Positions 42,311 to 54,061 are shown, counted from the first letter of the stretch. The stretch: DNA of 64,000 nt from Symbiodinium natans (GCA_905221605.1 CAJNDS010002813.1:172001-236000); one strand, 5' to 3'. The notes: a model not told the origin generated them from the sequence alone. Numbers and translations are program-made.

Positions 42311-43414
42311 GCGCACTACACAGGATGAATCATCAAGTGTCGTGACAAGCGCAACCCAACGGCAACTCTGCAGAAAGGACGTCAGGTCCCTAAGCTGATG
42401 CTTGCAGATGCGTTTCTGCGTGGCACATTCCTGAAGGTGCTGCTGCTTTCTGTGTGGGTGGGGGCCGTGGGCCGTACGCCCAGCTGCCCTTAGAGATCTT
42501 TAGGATTTTGCTGCAACAAAGAAGATAAAGAAGCTCCGTGGCACTCAGAGGCCTGAACCTGCCAGAAGCGCGCTGGGTGCAAGACTCGGGGGCGCTTCTG
42601 CCTTTCTCATATTTCTCATTGTCCTTCGAAGAGCCTTGAGAATGCCAAACGAGCTCAGGTGGTGCACGTTGAGCGTGTCTGGAATCCCGCACTGGAGCGC
42701 CAGGCCGGCAAGCCCAGTAGTTTATTTGCTGCACTGGGTTTGGGTTGTGGCCCCAATTTGGCTTAGGGATGCTTAGGGCTAGGACCCTTAGGTCTGGGTC
42801 TGGGTGTCTTTGCACCCCCCATTCCAGGGAACCCACACGTCTGATTGTAGTTTTGAAGCCGTCAGTAGCTCAAGCGGTTCACGAGTCATGTGAGCATATG
42901 AGCTGATACTCAGGCCACCAGCCGAGCACATCGGTTGACCTCGCGTCATCCTGTCAAGGCATACTGCCTCTTCACACAGGCTTCCCAGCACAGGGTAGTT
43001 GTCCATCTTCTTTCTCTCTCTTGGACTTGCGCCAAAGCTTTGAAAGCATGCCCCGGACTTGAAAGTCCAGGATCTGCCGGAGGCATTGGCACTTGTGCTG
43101 TGGCCTCAAAGTGGGACACTGTTGCAAGGCCTCACTGGAGGAGCGCAAAACCGCGGTGCTGTCCTTCAAGTTGAAGCCCCAGTTTCTTCGAGTCCCAGTT
43201 CGGCTGAGAAGGGATTGTTCTTGACGTTGAACAGTTGAACGATGTTGAACGTCTCTCACGCCTCGGAAGATCACTTCATCAGGCAGTTTGCCACTTCGAG
43301 GTGTCAGCTTTCCACGAAGGTCATGGAAGCCCTGGATTTAGAGTCCGACGAGCTGTGCGATGAAGGCCATGCAGTCAGTCCGTCCAGGATACTTCCGGTG
43401 TAGGACATGTCCGA
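42311..43414. other. no confident gene; exon-like stretch near 43130-43190
   Basis: After CAAG at 43127 a plus frame reads ASLEERKTAVLSFKLKPQFL. It may be an exon, but other frames there are also open. A short acidic frame starts at the ATG at 43323 (MEALDLESDELCDEG). Confidence 0.3.
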
Positions 43415-43987
43415 GTGCCAGGCCAAGGTGAGGAGCTTCGCCAGGCTTTGCCACCGAACAAAGTGTCAGAGACCGGCAAGGGAGCCTCGATGCTGCAAAG
43501 GCGCACGGAGAGGAACTGCGGGCGCGCGAATCCCAAGCTCTTTGCAGCAAGACGCTGTGCATGCTCCAGTTTGGCCTGTGTCTGCCTACACCGAATGAAT
43601 GTGGAGAAGGCTGATCTGTGCCGGTTCTTCCACCGACGCCAGGTTCCCAGCAGTCTCAGCTGCGGAACGTTGTTAAGTGTTACGGATGAAGGGCTGCTGA
43701 ACTTGGAGCCAAATGATCGCTTAAGACTGCAGTCGGAGGCAAGGCAAGAGGCACTGCAGATTCGTCCAATGGGGAGCGGGCGGAGAGATTGTGAAAAGGA
43801 AGCAAAAACGCCGACGGCGTTGAAAACAGGGGCTAGGGTCCGCGAGGGCGCAAGATTGGGGATTGACCATGTGCTAATCATAGTCAAGAGTCACAATCTG
43901 TTTGCTCGGGGCTCACGACCCCTTTCCTTCACTGCTCATGGGCTTCCTTGCTTGAGCTGCCAAGGCATCAACCTGGCTGAACAGTGA
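43415..43987 (+). CDS. unassigned open reading frame, 190 codons
   Basis: The longest plus frame of this region. The segment LLSVTDEGLLNLEPNDRLRL, then QSEARQEALQ, is protein-like; the flanks are less so and may be intron. A 170-codon antisense frame overlaps it and has poorer composition. No family is recognised. Confidence 0.25.
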   Translation: MPGQGEELRQALPPNKVSETGKGASMLQRRTERNCGRANPKLFAARRCACSSLACVCLHRMNVEKADLCRFFHRRQVPSSLSCGTLLSVTDEGLLNLEPNDRLRLQSEARQEALQIRPMGSGRRDCEKEAKTPTALKTGARVREGARLGIDHVLIIVKSHNLFARGSRPLSFTAHGLPCLSCQGINLAEQ

Positions 43988-46409
43988 GAGTCTCGGCATC
44001 GGAGGGCTTAAGAGCTTCTTGTAGGTGGAAGCTCGGGCACTTACATGGCTGGTACGAATGAACTGTTTCAATGTTATTGCTATGATTGCTGCTCTTGCTG
44101 CTAAAGAAACACTGTGTTAAGTACATGCATTCCAGTTTTTTCTTGGTATGCCTATCTCAGCCGTGTGCGAAAAGAGCAGGCGCAGAGGACCAGGCGGCCA
44201 TGGCCGAGGCGCTGGGCTGGGCGGCATTGAGCTTGAGTGTTGAGCGGCGTAACACGCGCAGAAGAGTTGAAAGTTCGAGCAAGTTCGCCATCAGCTCGCG
44301 ATGTATCGACAACTTCGAGATGAAGTTGAGAAGCATCTCACAGCTTTCTTCATCAAACCTGCCACAGCCAAAGCTTCTTGCGAAGGCAGATCCGGAGGAA
44401 AGCAAGGAGCCATCGAGCGACGCAGCGCGCTCAGTGGCCGCTCGCGTGGGCACCGCCGGGTCGCGCTGTCTGGCTTTGGCAGGAAGAGGAGGAGGAGTCA
44501 GGACGGCCCAGAGGCTCCTCGCTCTGCTGTCACGTGATTTTAGCAACTAGTTGCTATTTCTTGTCGCGTGTGAGCTCGGGGGCAAGACACAGGGCGACTG
44601 CCATTTTGCGACAGGCAGTCGCTGCCCGCTGCATCCCACGGTTGACAGGTTCGAGCCCGGTCCAGCCTCTCTGAGTCTGCCCAAATGCGCCGTATGTGTC
44701 ACATCGAGTGGTAAAGCTAAGCAACTGGCAAGTAAGCCTAGAATTGCGGACTGCCGAGAGCCGTCAACGAGCACACGTCATTTGTTTTTTCACATCGCAT
44801 CGCTGACATACCCTGCGATATTGATAGCAACAGCCGCCGTAGAAGCAGCAGAGCCTGAAAGAATGTCGGAGGGGCGACGGACAAGGGGCGCCGAAATGCA
44901 ATGGTAAAGCCTGTGCGATCGATGCGCGAAGGATCCTGCATTGCTCTTAGCCGGTGCTCCTCATCAGCCCAAGCCCCCTAGTTTCCCCCGAGTTGTTCCG
45001 ACTCGACGAGGTTTAACCTTACCAGGGCTGAAGATCAGGGGCAGGGGATAAACGCTTGAGCTGGAGGTTTGTGCCATCCCTGCCCCGGCAGGCTGCGGCC
45101 AAAGTACTTCAAGAATCTCAGAGTGGGAAAGCCAGGGTGGCCCAGAAATGTCACTGCACCTGTAGACCTTCCTTGCTGCGGGAGAGGGCAATCTGTCCGA
45201 ACTATGAGGTATGGCGATCCAGAGAATCCGGAGTTGTGGGACCCCGGGATGGGAATGTCGTGGTCCGCCTTGAGCCACTCCCTTGTACAATGTGCAGCCA
45301 AGCATGGTTGTCCAGAACCCGCCTATGGAGCGCTCTATCATCTAACGAACTTGTTCCTAAACTGCACATAAGCCCCCACAAGTAAGGCCCACAATTGAAG
45401 TGCACTTGGGGGGTGTAGGCGTAGGTTTTTTTTTTCCTTCTCCGGCGTTCTCGCTGTGTAAGGGAGGCAAAAAAAGGGGACTCGAATGTGGAACAGCAGA
45501 GATTGAGTTGTCGTAGACGCAGGACTGGTACACAGTGAAAGGGCACCGCGAGGCCAACATTTGACTTGGCTGCAGGAGTTGCCAGGTTCCTCTTTGGAGA
45601 AAAGATGTTTTGTCAAATTTGTGTTGACAGGCGGGGAATCCATGAAGTGGCAGGTAGAAAGGTTTTGAGGACTCTCAGTCTCTCCTTTTGTGGCTGGGGT
45701 GTGAGGTCCATGAGCGAGCCCCTTCTTTCAGCACTGCGCACTTGAAGGAGCAGAAGCCGGGTCCCCCCCTTAGGGGCATCTTGACCATCCCGAGGCCTGA
45801 AGCCGTCCTGCGCCGAGGCACACATCATCCAGAACGCTGGCACCGTTCGGCCATACCCTTCACGAGTCGACCAAGCCGCATCCGAGACGTGCGGTGCTCA
45901 CATCCGACAGCGGGATACAACACAAGGACGTCAAGAGCTCAAGCCGCAAGTTACGTTGTACACTCGCAAGCCTCGCGCAGTGCAGACCTTCATGCGAGGA
46001 GCCATGAGAGCCGCATGTCTGCTTTAGAAGCGCCCCAGCAGAGCTCGACTTTGCTCGAAGGTCCGCGACCGCGGGGATCGGACAGTCACCCTGGTCCTGG
46101 CAGATGGCGTGCCAAGGGCTCAGCCGCCAGTTTGGAGATTTACCATCCCGACCCCCCCAGCACCCAGCTTCAAATCCCAGTAAAGCACATAGGGTTATGC
46201 CAAGATCTTTCTTCTATTGCTCGGAAGGCCTGCATCCCACTGGGAGCGCGGTAGGTAGATTTCGCAAAAAATCAACACGAACGACGACGATGAGCTGCGT
46301 AAGCGCAGCCAATGCTCAGCCTGATTGAGACCACCGAAACTAGTAGTTGGAGCCTGTTCCAACTCTCAAGTGCAACAAGAGAAACATGATGCCGCCCCCA
46401 GCAGATCGA
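43988..46409. other. no confident gene
   Basis: Overlapping sense and antisense frames at 44086-44550 cannot be told apart. A plus stretch at about 45207-45371 (MRYGDPENPELWDPGMGMSW) is protein-like to its stop but unassigned. A B-box-like GGTTCGAGCCC at 44648 lacks the rest of a tRNA. Confidence 0.3.
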
Positions 46410-46501
46410 AACCCTAAACCCTAAACCCTAAACCCTAAAAACCCTAAAAACCCTAAAAACCCTAAAAACCCTAAAAACCCTAAAAACCCTAAACCCTAAA
46501 C
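46410..46501. repeat. telomere-type array with 9-base variant block CCCTAAAAA
   Basis: Three normal CCCTAAA units, then six CCCTAAAAA units, then normal units again. Confidence 0.95.
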
Positions 46502-46626
46502 CACCTTTGAGGAGCTGTCGGCTCTTCATCCCGAGCGAGCATCAGCATCTCTTCTCCGAGGCGCACGCGGGCTCAAGTAGACCGTGTAGCCTGCGAGTTC
46601 TCGTTTGGGGTCCTGGGTTGAGTGGG

Positions 46627-46702
46627 TAAACCCTAAACCCTAAACCCTAAACCCTAAACCCTAAACCCTAAACCCTAAACCCCTATAACCCTAAACCCTA
46701 AA
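46627..46702. repeat. interstitial telomere-type array (CCCTAAA)n
   Basis: About ten units with one CCCCTATAA variant near the end. Confidence 0.96.
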
Positions 46703-49700
46703 CTGTCCCACCCATTTGAGACCAGTGCCTTGCTGCCTGTGGCCTTCCGAGGACGAGAGAGGCATCTTTGCCCGGCCGGCCGAGAGGGGCGAAGCATCTT
46801 TCCCAGCCGCGCGCCCAGCATTTTGGCGTGAAAGCAGCGCAAGCTGCGCAAACCCTACGTCCTCGTGCCCCGCTGGCTAAGCGGCTAAAGCTCACGCCCT
46901 GCTGTTCAGCTCAGGTGCTCTCACCATCTTTCGGGCGCTCTGCTCTTGATGAGGAAGTTGGCTTGTTCACCCGGCAGATTGTTCCACAGCAAAACCGCAG
47001 CTTCCCTTACAAACATCGTCCCCTTGCTCCCTCTCCCTCTTTCTCTGCCTCTCTCCGTATGCACATGCAGCAGTACAGTGGCTTCTTCTACTGTTGAACA
47101 TGTTGTACAGCTCTCCTTGCAGGGGGGGATATCGAGGCGGGGGGTGGGGCAGAGGAGTCCTGATGTCGTGACAGGCTCGACATCGCTCCGGGCATGGTGT
47201 CGGAGGATGGCTCGCCCTTGAAATTCCTCCAGATTGTTGCGGCCGAAGCCTTGGGAAAATCTGGGGGATCTGTGACATCCTTAAAAATTGGGCAACATTG
47301 GGGGTGCCCGGAATCAAAGATCGAGGTGAAGCCCTCTGAGGTGGAGAAGCAGCTCGGAGGGCAACAGATGGATGCTGTCTATGAGTCTCTGTGTTCTGTA
47401 GTGCTTCACAGATCTTTCAGGCTGGAGCTGGAGTCCTGCTTTGTTGTAAGGTATCGAATGAGCGCTCCCTTCTTTGTCGCGGCCTCGACGAGCCAGGAGA
47501 GAACTGAATGAGAGGTTGCACACTGTCACCCGCAGGCTGCTACGTAGATCTTGACAAGCCTCGAGTGGGTGCCTGAGGTTGTCATGGAGCTGCCCACGAT
47601 GCCTACGGACGGCTGCTCAGTCACACGCACACATTGTCAGTGGCAGATGCCTTGAGTATGTGTTAAGTGCATCCGGGCTACCGGTACTAGGAGCGTGAGT
47701 TTGGTGGGTATGAGTATGCGTTTAGTGCATCCGGGGGTTCAGAGGGCAAGGGGAAGAATAACAAGGGGAATCAGGACCTGCAGGTCTCTAGGAGCTCTTT
47801 TCTGGAGATTCAGCTGGAGATGCGTGCCCAGGTCACCCACCCATGCTATGGCAGACTGAAGCCCGAGGCCGATCCTAAAGTGAAATTCTGCGCTACTGGT
47901 ATGGACTTGTCGTGAAAGAATAGCAAAAGAGGCTTGCATAATACTATGTCATAACATTCGTTGCAACATGATAATATGTAGCATTATACCATATTCTGCA
48001 ATTGCACCAGGCTACATCGACAGTACGAAATAGTATGTCATAATCTCCAACAATATTGTCTAACATTATAGGGGTTCGCATGTTTGATTTGTTTTTGCCG
48101 TTTTCAGGGCTTGCTTGGCTCTTGCCTTGCGGTTGGGGGCTTGGAATCCTTAAAAGGGCTTGCAAGTCCCGGCCAGCCGTTTTAAATTCAGAAACCAGGT
48201 GGCCTTTTGCAGGCTTTATGTTGGGGTGGTGTCTTTGGGTGTCCCTTTTTAGGGTCTCCTAAGCTAAATATGTGTGCTCTCCAAGCTTTCCAGGACCTGG
48301 GCGTTGGCTGCGCGAGGCATTGGCTGGTCAGGCCAGCTCATTCGCTTGTCCCCTCCTTAATGGCTCTTTGAAGCAGGGACCGTCAAGGTACAAACCATCT
48401 ATTTCAAGGTTTGCTTAGGGGGGTGGGGGGGAGAGGGGTTGATTGTCATAGCATATCTTGCGTCATCTGCTTCCTAGGAGAGCCGCGTGGCGCTTGCCTT
48501 GCGATCCTTTCTGCGCAAGCCAGGCTGGCAGCGGCGTTGCGGATGCCCTACGTGCACCACCCAATGCGTTTAAGGTTGTGTAGGACCCGAGCTGTTGCGA
48601 AATTTTTTGGTCCATGTCCATGAGGCCTTCTTCCTCGATGATACAGTTCGGGGCTGGCGCGGCGTGACTTTGGTCTGGCCTCCCGGTGTCTAAACCCTAT
48701 ACCCTAAACCCTAAACCCTAAACCCTAAACCCGACACTGAGCATGGGGACTACGGAGAGCCCTGGTTGCCTTCCAGGTCAATGATGAGCACTGCCTGTTT
48801 GGAGCTCCAGCCTCGACGAAGGCGCCCAACACTATAGGTAGCAGGCTGCAAGCCTAAGAGGGTTTAGGGTTTAGGGTTTGGGGTTTAGGGTTTAGGGTTC
48901 AACGCCCTCAGTCCGGCTGCAAAAAGGGTTTAGGGGCCCTAAAGTCGTACATCATCAGATGTGGTTCATATTCATGGGGGTCGTCTGGCTGGTCAGATGC
49001 GGTCATCGTGCCTTCTGGAAGGCACAGTTCACCCCAGTTCCGTTGGCGAGAGCCTGCACCTCGGGAGAAGGAATACAAAGTTACAAAGTTAAGTGGTCTG
49101 TCTGAGCATGTGTTGGGGGCAACTTCCTAAAAATCTGCAAAGCTGGCACTTGAGTCCCGGCTCACATGTCAGTTCTCGGCCCTGCTGTGTATACTAGTAG
49201 CCGCGGACCCATCACATGATCGCTGCTCAGATGCTCAGGTCATGTCATACATTGCAGAGCCGAAGTTTTTCGCAGAGGCACCTAGCACACAGCGACTTCC
49301 CAGAGTAATTCAAGTCCTTCCGGGTGAACGTCTTCGATCTGCGCGGGTCGCGCAGGAAATGCCCGGCATCGCGGCCTTCGGATTTTGCAGGCCAAAAGCC
49401 ACGTTTGGCCTTGGCACCCATGCTTCGAGAGCTGCCCAGAGTGTGTTTCTGCTGCTCCGGTCGGTTGGAGGTTGGCGCCAGAGCTTCTCTTTGCTCGCAA
49501 TCCCCACAGCCCTCATCTCACCGAGAAGCAGTCGGTTTTTTTTTTATCTTCTGTGCGTTTGGCGGCTGTTCGGGGCCGTTGAATCTGTCGCGTTCGGTCG
49601 GATCGAGGCCGTGCGCAGGTTTACTCCGGATTCCTTCTGAACATACTGAAAGCTTGGCACTGAGCAACAGAACAGCTGATGTAGCTGCTTCCTGAACCCA

Positions 49701-50234
49701 GCGCAGCTCGTTGCTGAGATAGAGAAAGAGGGGCTGAATTTCAAGCGGAGCCCTTAGTCGTCTGCACATCCAGCAAAAATGCGTGCCTAAAAGCGCTACT
49801 GCAAGGCAGGAAGTCTTCGTGTGGGAGGCGCGCTGCTTCTAGGCATAGGGTCTAGGTAGGTTTGGAGGTCCCTGATATGATCCACCCGCATTCTGCCTGC
49901 GCCTGATCTTTGCATGCACATCCGTGCGGCACTCAGGACATAGTCTTCAACTTGGAAGCCCATGACGTCGTAAGAAGCAACCGCTTCGCACGGGCCTCAG
50001 GGCTCAAACGAGACCTCAAGATCCGCAAAGATGTTTCAACAGATGGTCGGCTCTTCAGGTGCTAGAAAAGTCACGAAGAACCTCAAAGACATCCCGAAGC
50101 CTCACTGCGCAGACCGCCAAGGCCATGCTCAAGATCCCCTTCAACAGCGGAGGCTGCTCAGAGCAGGTGGCCCGTACAGCCAAACCCTTTGTTCGGGCCA
50201 GGCGCCCGGCATCGCGCAGCGGTCCTCCACGTGG
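46703..50234. other. no confident gene; two telomere-type runs
   Basis: CCCTAAA units occur at 48691-48732 and TTTAGGG units at 48859-48899. A plus stretch at about 47326-47400 (VKPSEVEKQLGGQQMDAVYE) follows GAG|G and is exon-like but unassigned. CT-rich sequence lies at 47025-47065 and AT-rich sequence at 47930-48070. Nothing else is recognisable. Confidence 0.35.
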
Positions 50235-50319
50235 TTTTAGGGTTAGGGTTTAGGGTTTAGGGTTTAGGGTTTAGGGTTTAGGGTTTAGGGTTTAGGGTTT
50301 AGGGTTTAGGGTTTAGGGT
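50235..50319. repeat. interstitial telomere-type array (TTTAGGG)n
   Basis: Twelve units, the first one shortened (TTAGGG). Confidence 0.97.
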
Positions 50320-50463
50320 CTGAATCTGCTCTCGGCGCCTCTCCGCTCAAGCAAGCAGCTAACAGCTGCCTTTCAACTGGAAGTATTTTCCTGAAGACTT
50401 CGAGTCAAGCTACGGACTGTCGACAAACGCAGGTCTGAACTGTGCTTGGCAATTCGAGTAGCC

Positions 50464-50565
50464 ATGGCTCCTCTGCAGACTGAGTCCAAGCTGGACGCTG
50501 ATGCGTTTCCGGCTTTTCGCGACTTGCTACGAGCATGCGAGGACAGCTGCGACCGGAACTCCTGA
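50464..50565 (+). CDS. small open frame or first exon, unknown
   Basis: ATG at 50464 opens MAPLQTESKLDADAFPAFRD followed by LLRACEDSCDRNS and a stop. The amphipathic, acidic sequence looks like the start of a real protein, perhaps a first exon that splices before the stop. No partner exon was identified. Confidence 0.3.
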   Translation: MAPLQTESKLDADAFPAFRDLLRACEDSCDRNS

Positions 50566-50996
50566 AATCCCTGGCAGACGCTTTCTAAAGACAGTCCTAA
50601 AGGGCTCGTTGCCAGTCAGTCCGAGTTGTGAGATTGCAAACCTCAAACAGTGCTGGAGGAAGCAAGCTGTATGCAAGGTATCGTCAGGGATGGCCATGAT
50701 GGGCCAGGAGCCAGACTTCTCCTAGTGCACCCTCCTTGGCTCAAGACTACGGTGGTCATGCGCAAGATAGGTCGATGGACCCTCAAGATTCCGGGCATTT
50801 CCACAATTCAGCACGTGCAGCAGGCTCTCCGGAGAAGAGTTTGCGGGAGAGAAAGTAGCTACAGATATAATAGCAGCTGATCCCTTGCGGCAGCACAGTG
50901 GCAAGCATGTAAGCTTCGATTCGGTTAGTGTTCGATGTTGGAGTAGCAGGAGTAGCAGTGCCATGCAGTTCCGAGATGTGCTGAGCCTTCGCTGAG

Positions 50997-51629
50997 ATGA
51001 GTAAGGATGACCTTCCCCAGCCACGGTCAAGGGATGGCACCAGAGTTATCCACGTCAACCAGAGCAAGCCTAGTAGACCCGCTGCAGGATTCATGCAGTG
51101 CGTGACTGCTCCAGCACGTGACCCGCTGGCGGCGGCCAGAGCATACAGGGAGGCGGCAGCGGAGCTTTGGTCCAACTCTGCAGACGGCAACGCGCGGAGT
51201 GCGGTACTGCAGTGGAAGAAAGCACTAGCTGCGGCCGTGGAGGAGCGTGGCCGAGTTCCAGAAAGCGAGTTGGATGAGTTCGAGGGTTCCTTGCACTCAA
51301 ACCTGGCCGCGGGCCACCTCAAGTTGCAGGAGTATGCCGATGCAAGAGAGCATGCTTCTGCGGCTGTTTGGATGAACCCGGCATGTCCCAAGGCCCGCTA
51401 CCGTCTGGGAGAAGCTGCGATCGGAATGGGAAGCTGGCAAGAGGCGGAGGATGCAGTTCAACAGCTCGAGGCAGCTCAACACCATCAAGCAGCAGGTCTC
51501 TTGCGCCGATCTTTGCGCGCTGGCCGGCGGGATGCGCACAAGAAGGAGAAGGCCATCGCCGCGCTGATGCTTGGAGGTCCTTCGCAACAAGATGCAGATG
51601 GCGTGCTCCAGCTTGACTTAATGGATTGA
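50997..51629 (+). CDS. tetratricopeptide-repeat (TPR) protein
   Basis: An intronless 210-residue frame from ATG 50997 to a TGA at 51627-51629. After a polar N-terminus of about 45 residues there are three helical hairpins with TPR spacing. DPLAAARAYREAAAELWSNS and VLQWKKALAAAVEERG form the first. LHSNLAAGHLKLQEYADARE and HASAAVWMNPACPKARYRLG form a canonical second, with the usual small residues and the Pro of ...NP..PKARYR. GEAAIGMGSWQEAEDAVQQL starts the third. The tail is basic, then acidic (QLDLMD). This layout resembles TPR domains of co-chaperones and immunophilins. TPRs mediate protein contacts, so partners cannot be inferred. The G/C-rich third positions and unbroken frame support it. 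A 78-codon frame starts 26 bases after its stop and is probably 3' UTR. Confidence 0.85.
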   Translation: MSKDDLPQPRSRDGTRVIHVNQSKPSRPAAGFMQCVTAPARDPLAAARAYREAAAELWSNSADGNARSAVLQWKKALAAAVEERGRVPESELDEFEGSLHSNLAAGHLKLQEYADAREHASAAVWMNPACPKARYRLGEAAIGMGSWQEAEDAVQQLEAAQHHQAAGLLRRSLRAGRRDAHKKEKAIAALMLGGPSQQDADGVLQLDLMD

Positions 51630-52670
51630 ACGCTCAAGGTGAGCCAGGCGCACCATGCTCACTAGACTGCTTTCGGGAAGCGGGGCTGGATGGTGCAAAT
51701 TTGTGGCGGTTCCTTGGAGGCTTGGAGTTGCAGATAGAGTGGCCGGCATGTCCAACATCTTCACCTCGCTTGTCCAGATGAGCATGGGGTTGGCGAAAGC
51801 CGGCTCGAGCCACCCCCCGGTGCGAGATTGTACGTCGCACGACTGCCGCCGAAAGTTGCTGGGGAATGTCGCAGTTGAGCCGGGTCTATAGCTCCTGGGT
51901 TGGTGGACTGACCTGCTTGCCTGCTGTCCACTAGCGTGAGTCGGACAGCCCGAATGCGTCGCTGGCCTCTCATCGTCGTCGCTGTTCCTGCCCCCGAGTG
52001 CGAGTCGAATCCAGCAAAACGGCTCCAACTTCTCTAGACTGTACGGTCCCCACGCCCTCGCGGATCCCCAAACATCAAGTTGAATCCTGCGCCCCAAGCT
52101 GCCCTCCCCTCGGGGCCCCTGAGCCCTTAAAGTGCAGGACTACGCCTCTCTCAGCGGATGCCGGTTCCAGGCCTACGCCTTCGATGGATCGAAGCCGGTT
52201 GACCATGGAGGGCTTCAGGGTCCAAGGGCTTAGGGAGCTTAGGGGGCTTAGGGGGCTTAGGGAGAGACTTTAAGAACATCTCTGGGGTTTCTCTAAAAGG
52301 AGACGGCGTGATGTCGAATATCCGCTCCAAAGTCCTCGCTTCTTGCCAAAGCCTAGGGAAAGGGCAAGAAAGGGGCTTCAGCCATTAGCCGTTAGGGTCT
52401 GAAGGGCATGCTTTCTGGGAGCAGTGCGTTTCTTTGCTCGGCACCGTGATATCGAGCAGAAGGGTTTTGAGTTTTTAGTACTCTGGGCACCCGCAAAGTG
52501 GGGCTGCCAAGATTCGAGTTCGGTTAGGGAAGATGCGTTGGGGTTTGGGGTTTTGGCTGTTTTGGGTTTTGGGCCATGGTGCTGGGTTCCAGCCCCTGGC
52601 CCACAACTCCCTTGGAGCCCGAATTCCCACCTCCTGACCCCAGAGCCCCACAAAAGAGCATAAAGAGCCC
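51630..52670. other. no recognisable gene
   Basis: The frame at 51655-51891 (+) shows no domain. A short GCTTAGGGG repeat lies at 52226-52262. Antisense frames lack protein-like composition. Confidence 0.4.
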
Positions 52671-52671
52671 T

Positions 52672-52772
52672 AAGTCATGGGTTCGCCTACTAGGCCCCCC
52701 TCTTTTTAAGGCACTTCAAGGGGTCAGCCTAGGGTAGTGTAGTTTGGGGGTAGTAGGGGAACCCCATGACTC
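52672..52772. mobile_element. inverted-repeat (MITE-like) element, family 2
   Basis: The left end AGTCATGGGTTCGCCTACTA and the right end, read on the other strand, AGTCATGGGGTTCCCCTACT, are inverted repeats of about 26 bases around a 45-base core. Not related to the GGGGTTTACGAAA family. Confidence 0.6.
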
Positions 52773-52834
52773 AGCCCAGGAATCTGGCTGGCAGGGTGGC
52801 GGAGTCCAAGCTTGCGGAGTGGAAGGCCGTTGCA

Positions 52835-52970
52835 GTTTAGGGTTTAGGGTTTAGGGTTTAGGGTTTAGGGTTTAGGGTTTAGGGTTTAGGGTTTAGGGTT
52901 TAGGGTTTAGGGTTTAGGGTTTAGGGTTTAGGGTTTAGGGTTTAGGGTTTAGGGTTTAGGGTTTAGGGTT
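52835..52970. repeat. longest interstitial telomere-type array (TTTAGGG)n in the window
   Basis: About nineteen perfect units. Confidence 0.98.
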
Positions 52971-53090
52971 CAGCATCTCTGGTCCAAGCATTCACCAGTT
53001 GAGCAGCTTTCAAGGCCACAGGGGAATACCCACCCGCCCATTGGGTCCCACACCATTAGGAAAAGTATCCAACCTCCTTCTTCTCTAGGC

Positions 53091-53396
53091 ACGTGGTCAA
53101 CAGAATGGATTTGTTAACCACATGTTTCTGTTTCAAGCGGACAAGAAAACCAAACGTGGTCAACAGAATGGATTTGTCAACCACATGTTTCTGTTTCAAG
53201 CGGACAAGAAAACCAACGTGGTCAACAGAATGGATTTGTTAACCACATGTTTCCATTCGGGAACTTATTCTTTGGAAGCCATCTTGAGTTCTTGAGTCGT
53301 TTGAGGGGCTTCAGGGGCCTCAAAAACAGGCGCGGTCATTCGGAAACTTATTCTTTGGAAGCCATCTTGAATCGCTTGACTCTTTTGAGGGGCTCC
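53091..53396. repeat. two adjoining short tandem duplications (62-63-bp x2.6 and 83-bp x1.8)
   Basis: ACGTGGTCAACAGAATGG starts at 53091, 53154 and 53216. The third copy is cut off by a different unit, CATTCGGGAACTTATTC, which starts at 53254 and again at 53337. Confidence 0.9.
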
Positions 53397-53528
53397 GGGG
53401 GGGGGGGGGGGGGTGGGGGGGGGGGGGGGGGGTGGAGGGGGGGGGGGGGGGGGGGGTGGTGGGGGGTGGGGGGTGGGGGGGGGGTGGGGGGGGGGGGGGG
53501 GCGGGGGGGGGGGGGGCTGGGGGGGGGG
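53397..53528. repeat. poly-G tract of about 130 bases
   Basis: G runs of 6-22 broken by single T, A or C bases. Length is likely unstable and its representation in the assembly uncertain. Such G tracts can form quadruplexes. Confidence 0.95.
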
Positions 53529-54013
53529 ACCTTGCCCACTAAATATATGACCTTGCCCGCTAAATATATGACCTTGCCCGCTAAATATATGACCTTGCCC
53601 GCTAAATATATGACCTTGCCCGCTAAATATAGGACCTTGCCCGCTAAATATAGGACCTTGCCCGCTAAATATAGGACCTTGCCCGCTAAATATATGACCT
53701 TGCCCGCTAAATATATGACCTTGCCCGCTAAATATATGACCTGGCCCGGGCCATATATTTAGCGGGCAAGGTCCATATATTTAGCGGGCAAGGTCATATA
53801 TTTAGCGGGCAAGGTCATATATTTAGTGGGCAAGGTCGCCCTTTAGCGGGCAAGGTCATATATTTAGTGGGCAAGGTCATTTTTTAGCCAATGGACCTTG
53901 CCCACTAAATATATGACCTTGCCCGCTAAATATATGACCTTGCCCACTAAATATATGACCTTGCCCGCTACATATAGGACCTTGCCCGCTAAATATATGA
54001 CCTTGCCCGCAAA
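53529..54013. repeat. 21-bp repeat in three blocks of alternating orientation
   Basis: Unit GACCTTGCCCGCTAAATATAT. Block A (53529-53738) holds ten forward copies. Block B (about 53751-53880) holds six inverted copies. Block C (about 53892-54013) holds six forward copies, the last partial. The junction of A and B is the palindrome GGCCCGGGCC. The blocks would fold into a long hairpin. The frame reads through block A as a heptad (TLPAKYM)n, but nothing suggests translation. Confidence 0.95.
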
Positions 54014-54047
54014 GTCATTAACATTTATATTATATATGAAAGAGTGG

Positions 54048-54061
54048 TTTAGGGTTTAGGG
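54048..54061. repeat. two TTTAGGG units
   Basis: Short run directly after the 21-bp arrays, followed by three GGGGGCTTT repeats. Confidence 0.8.

Noticed and set aside
44640-44665. B-box-like GGTTCGAGCCC
   Set aside because: No A-box or cloverleaf upstream within tRNA distance.
50733-50748. Second spliced-leader-like match (CTTGGCTCAAG)
   Set aside because: Only ten consecutive bases match and no gene starts nearby with supporting features, although the TPR gene lies 250 bases downstream. Near chance level.
53247-53762. 171-codon frame through poly-G and the 21-bp repeats
   Set aside because: It is poly-Gly/Trp followed by (TLPAKYM)n, a translation of simple repeats with no start context or flanking gene.
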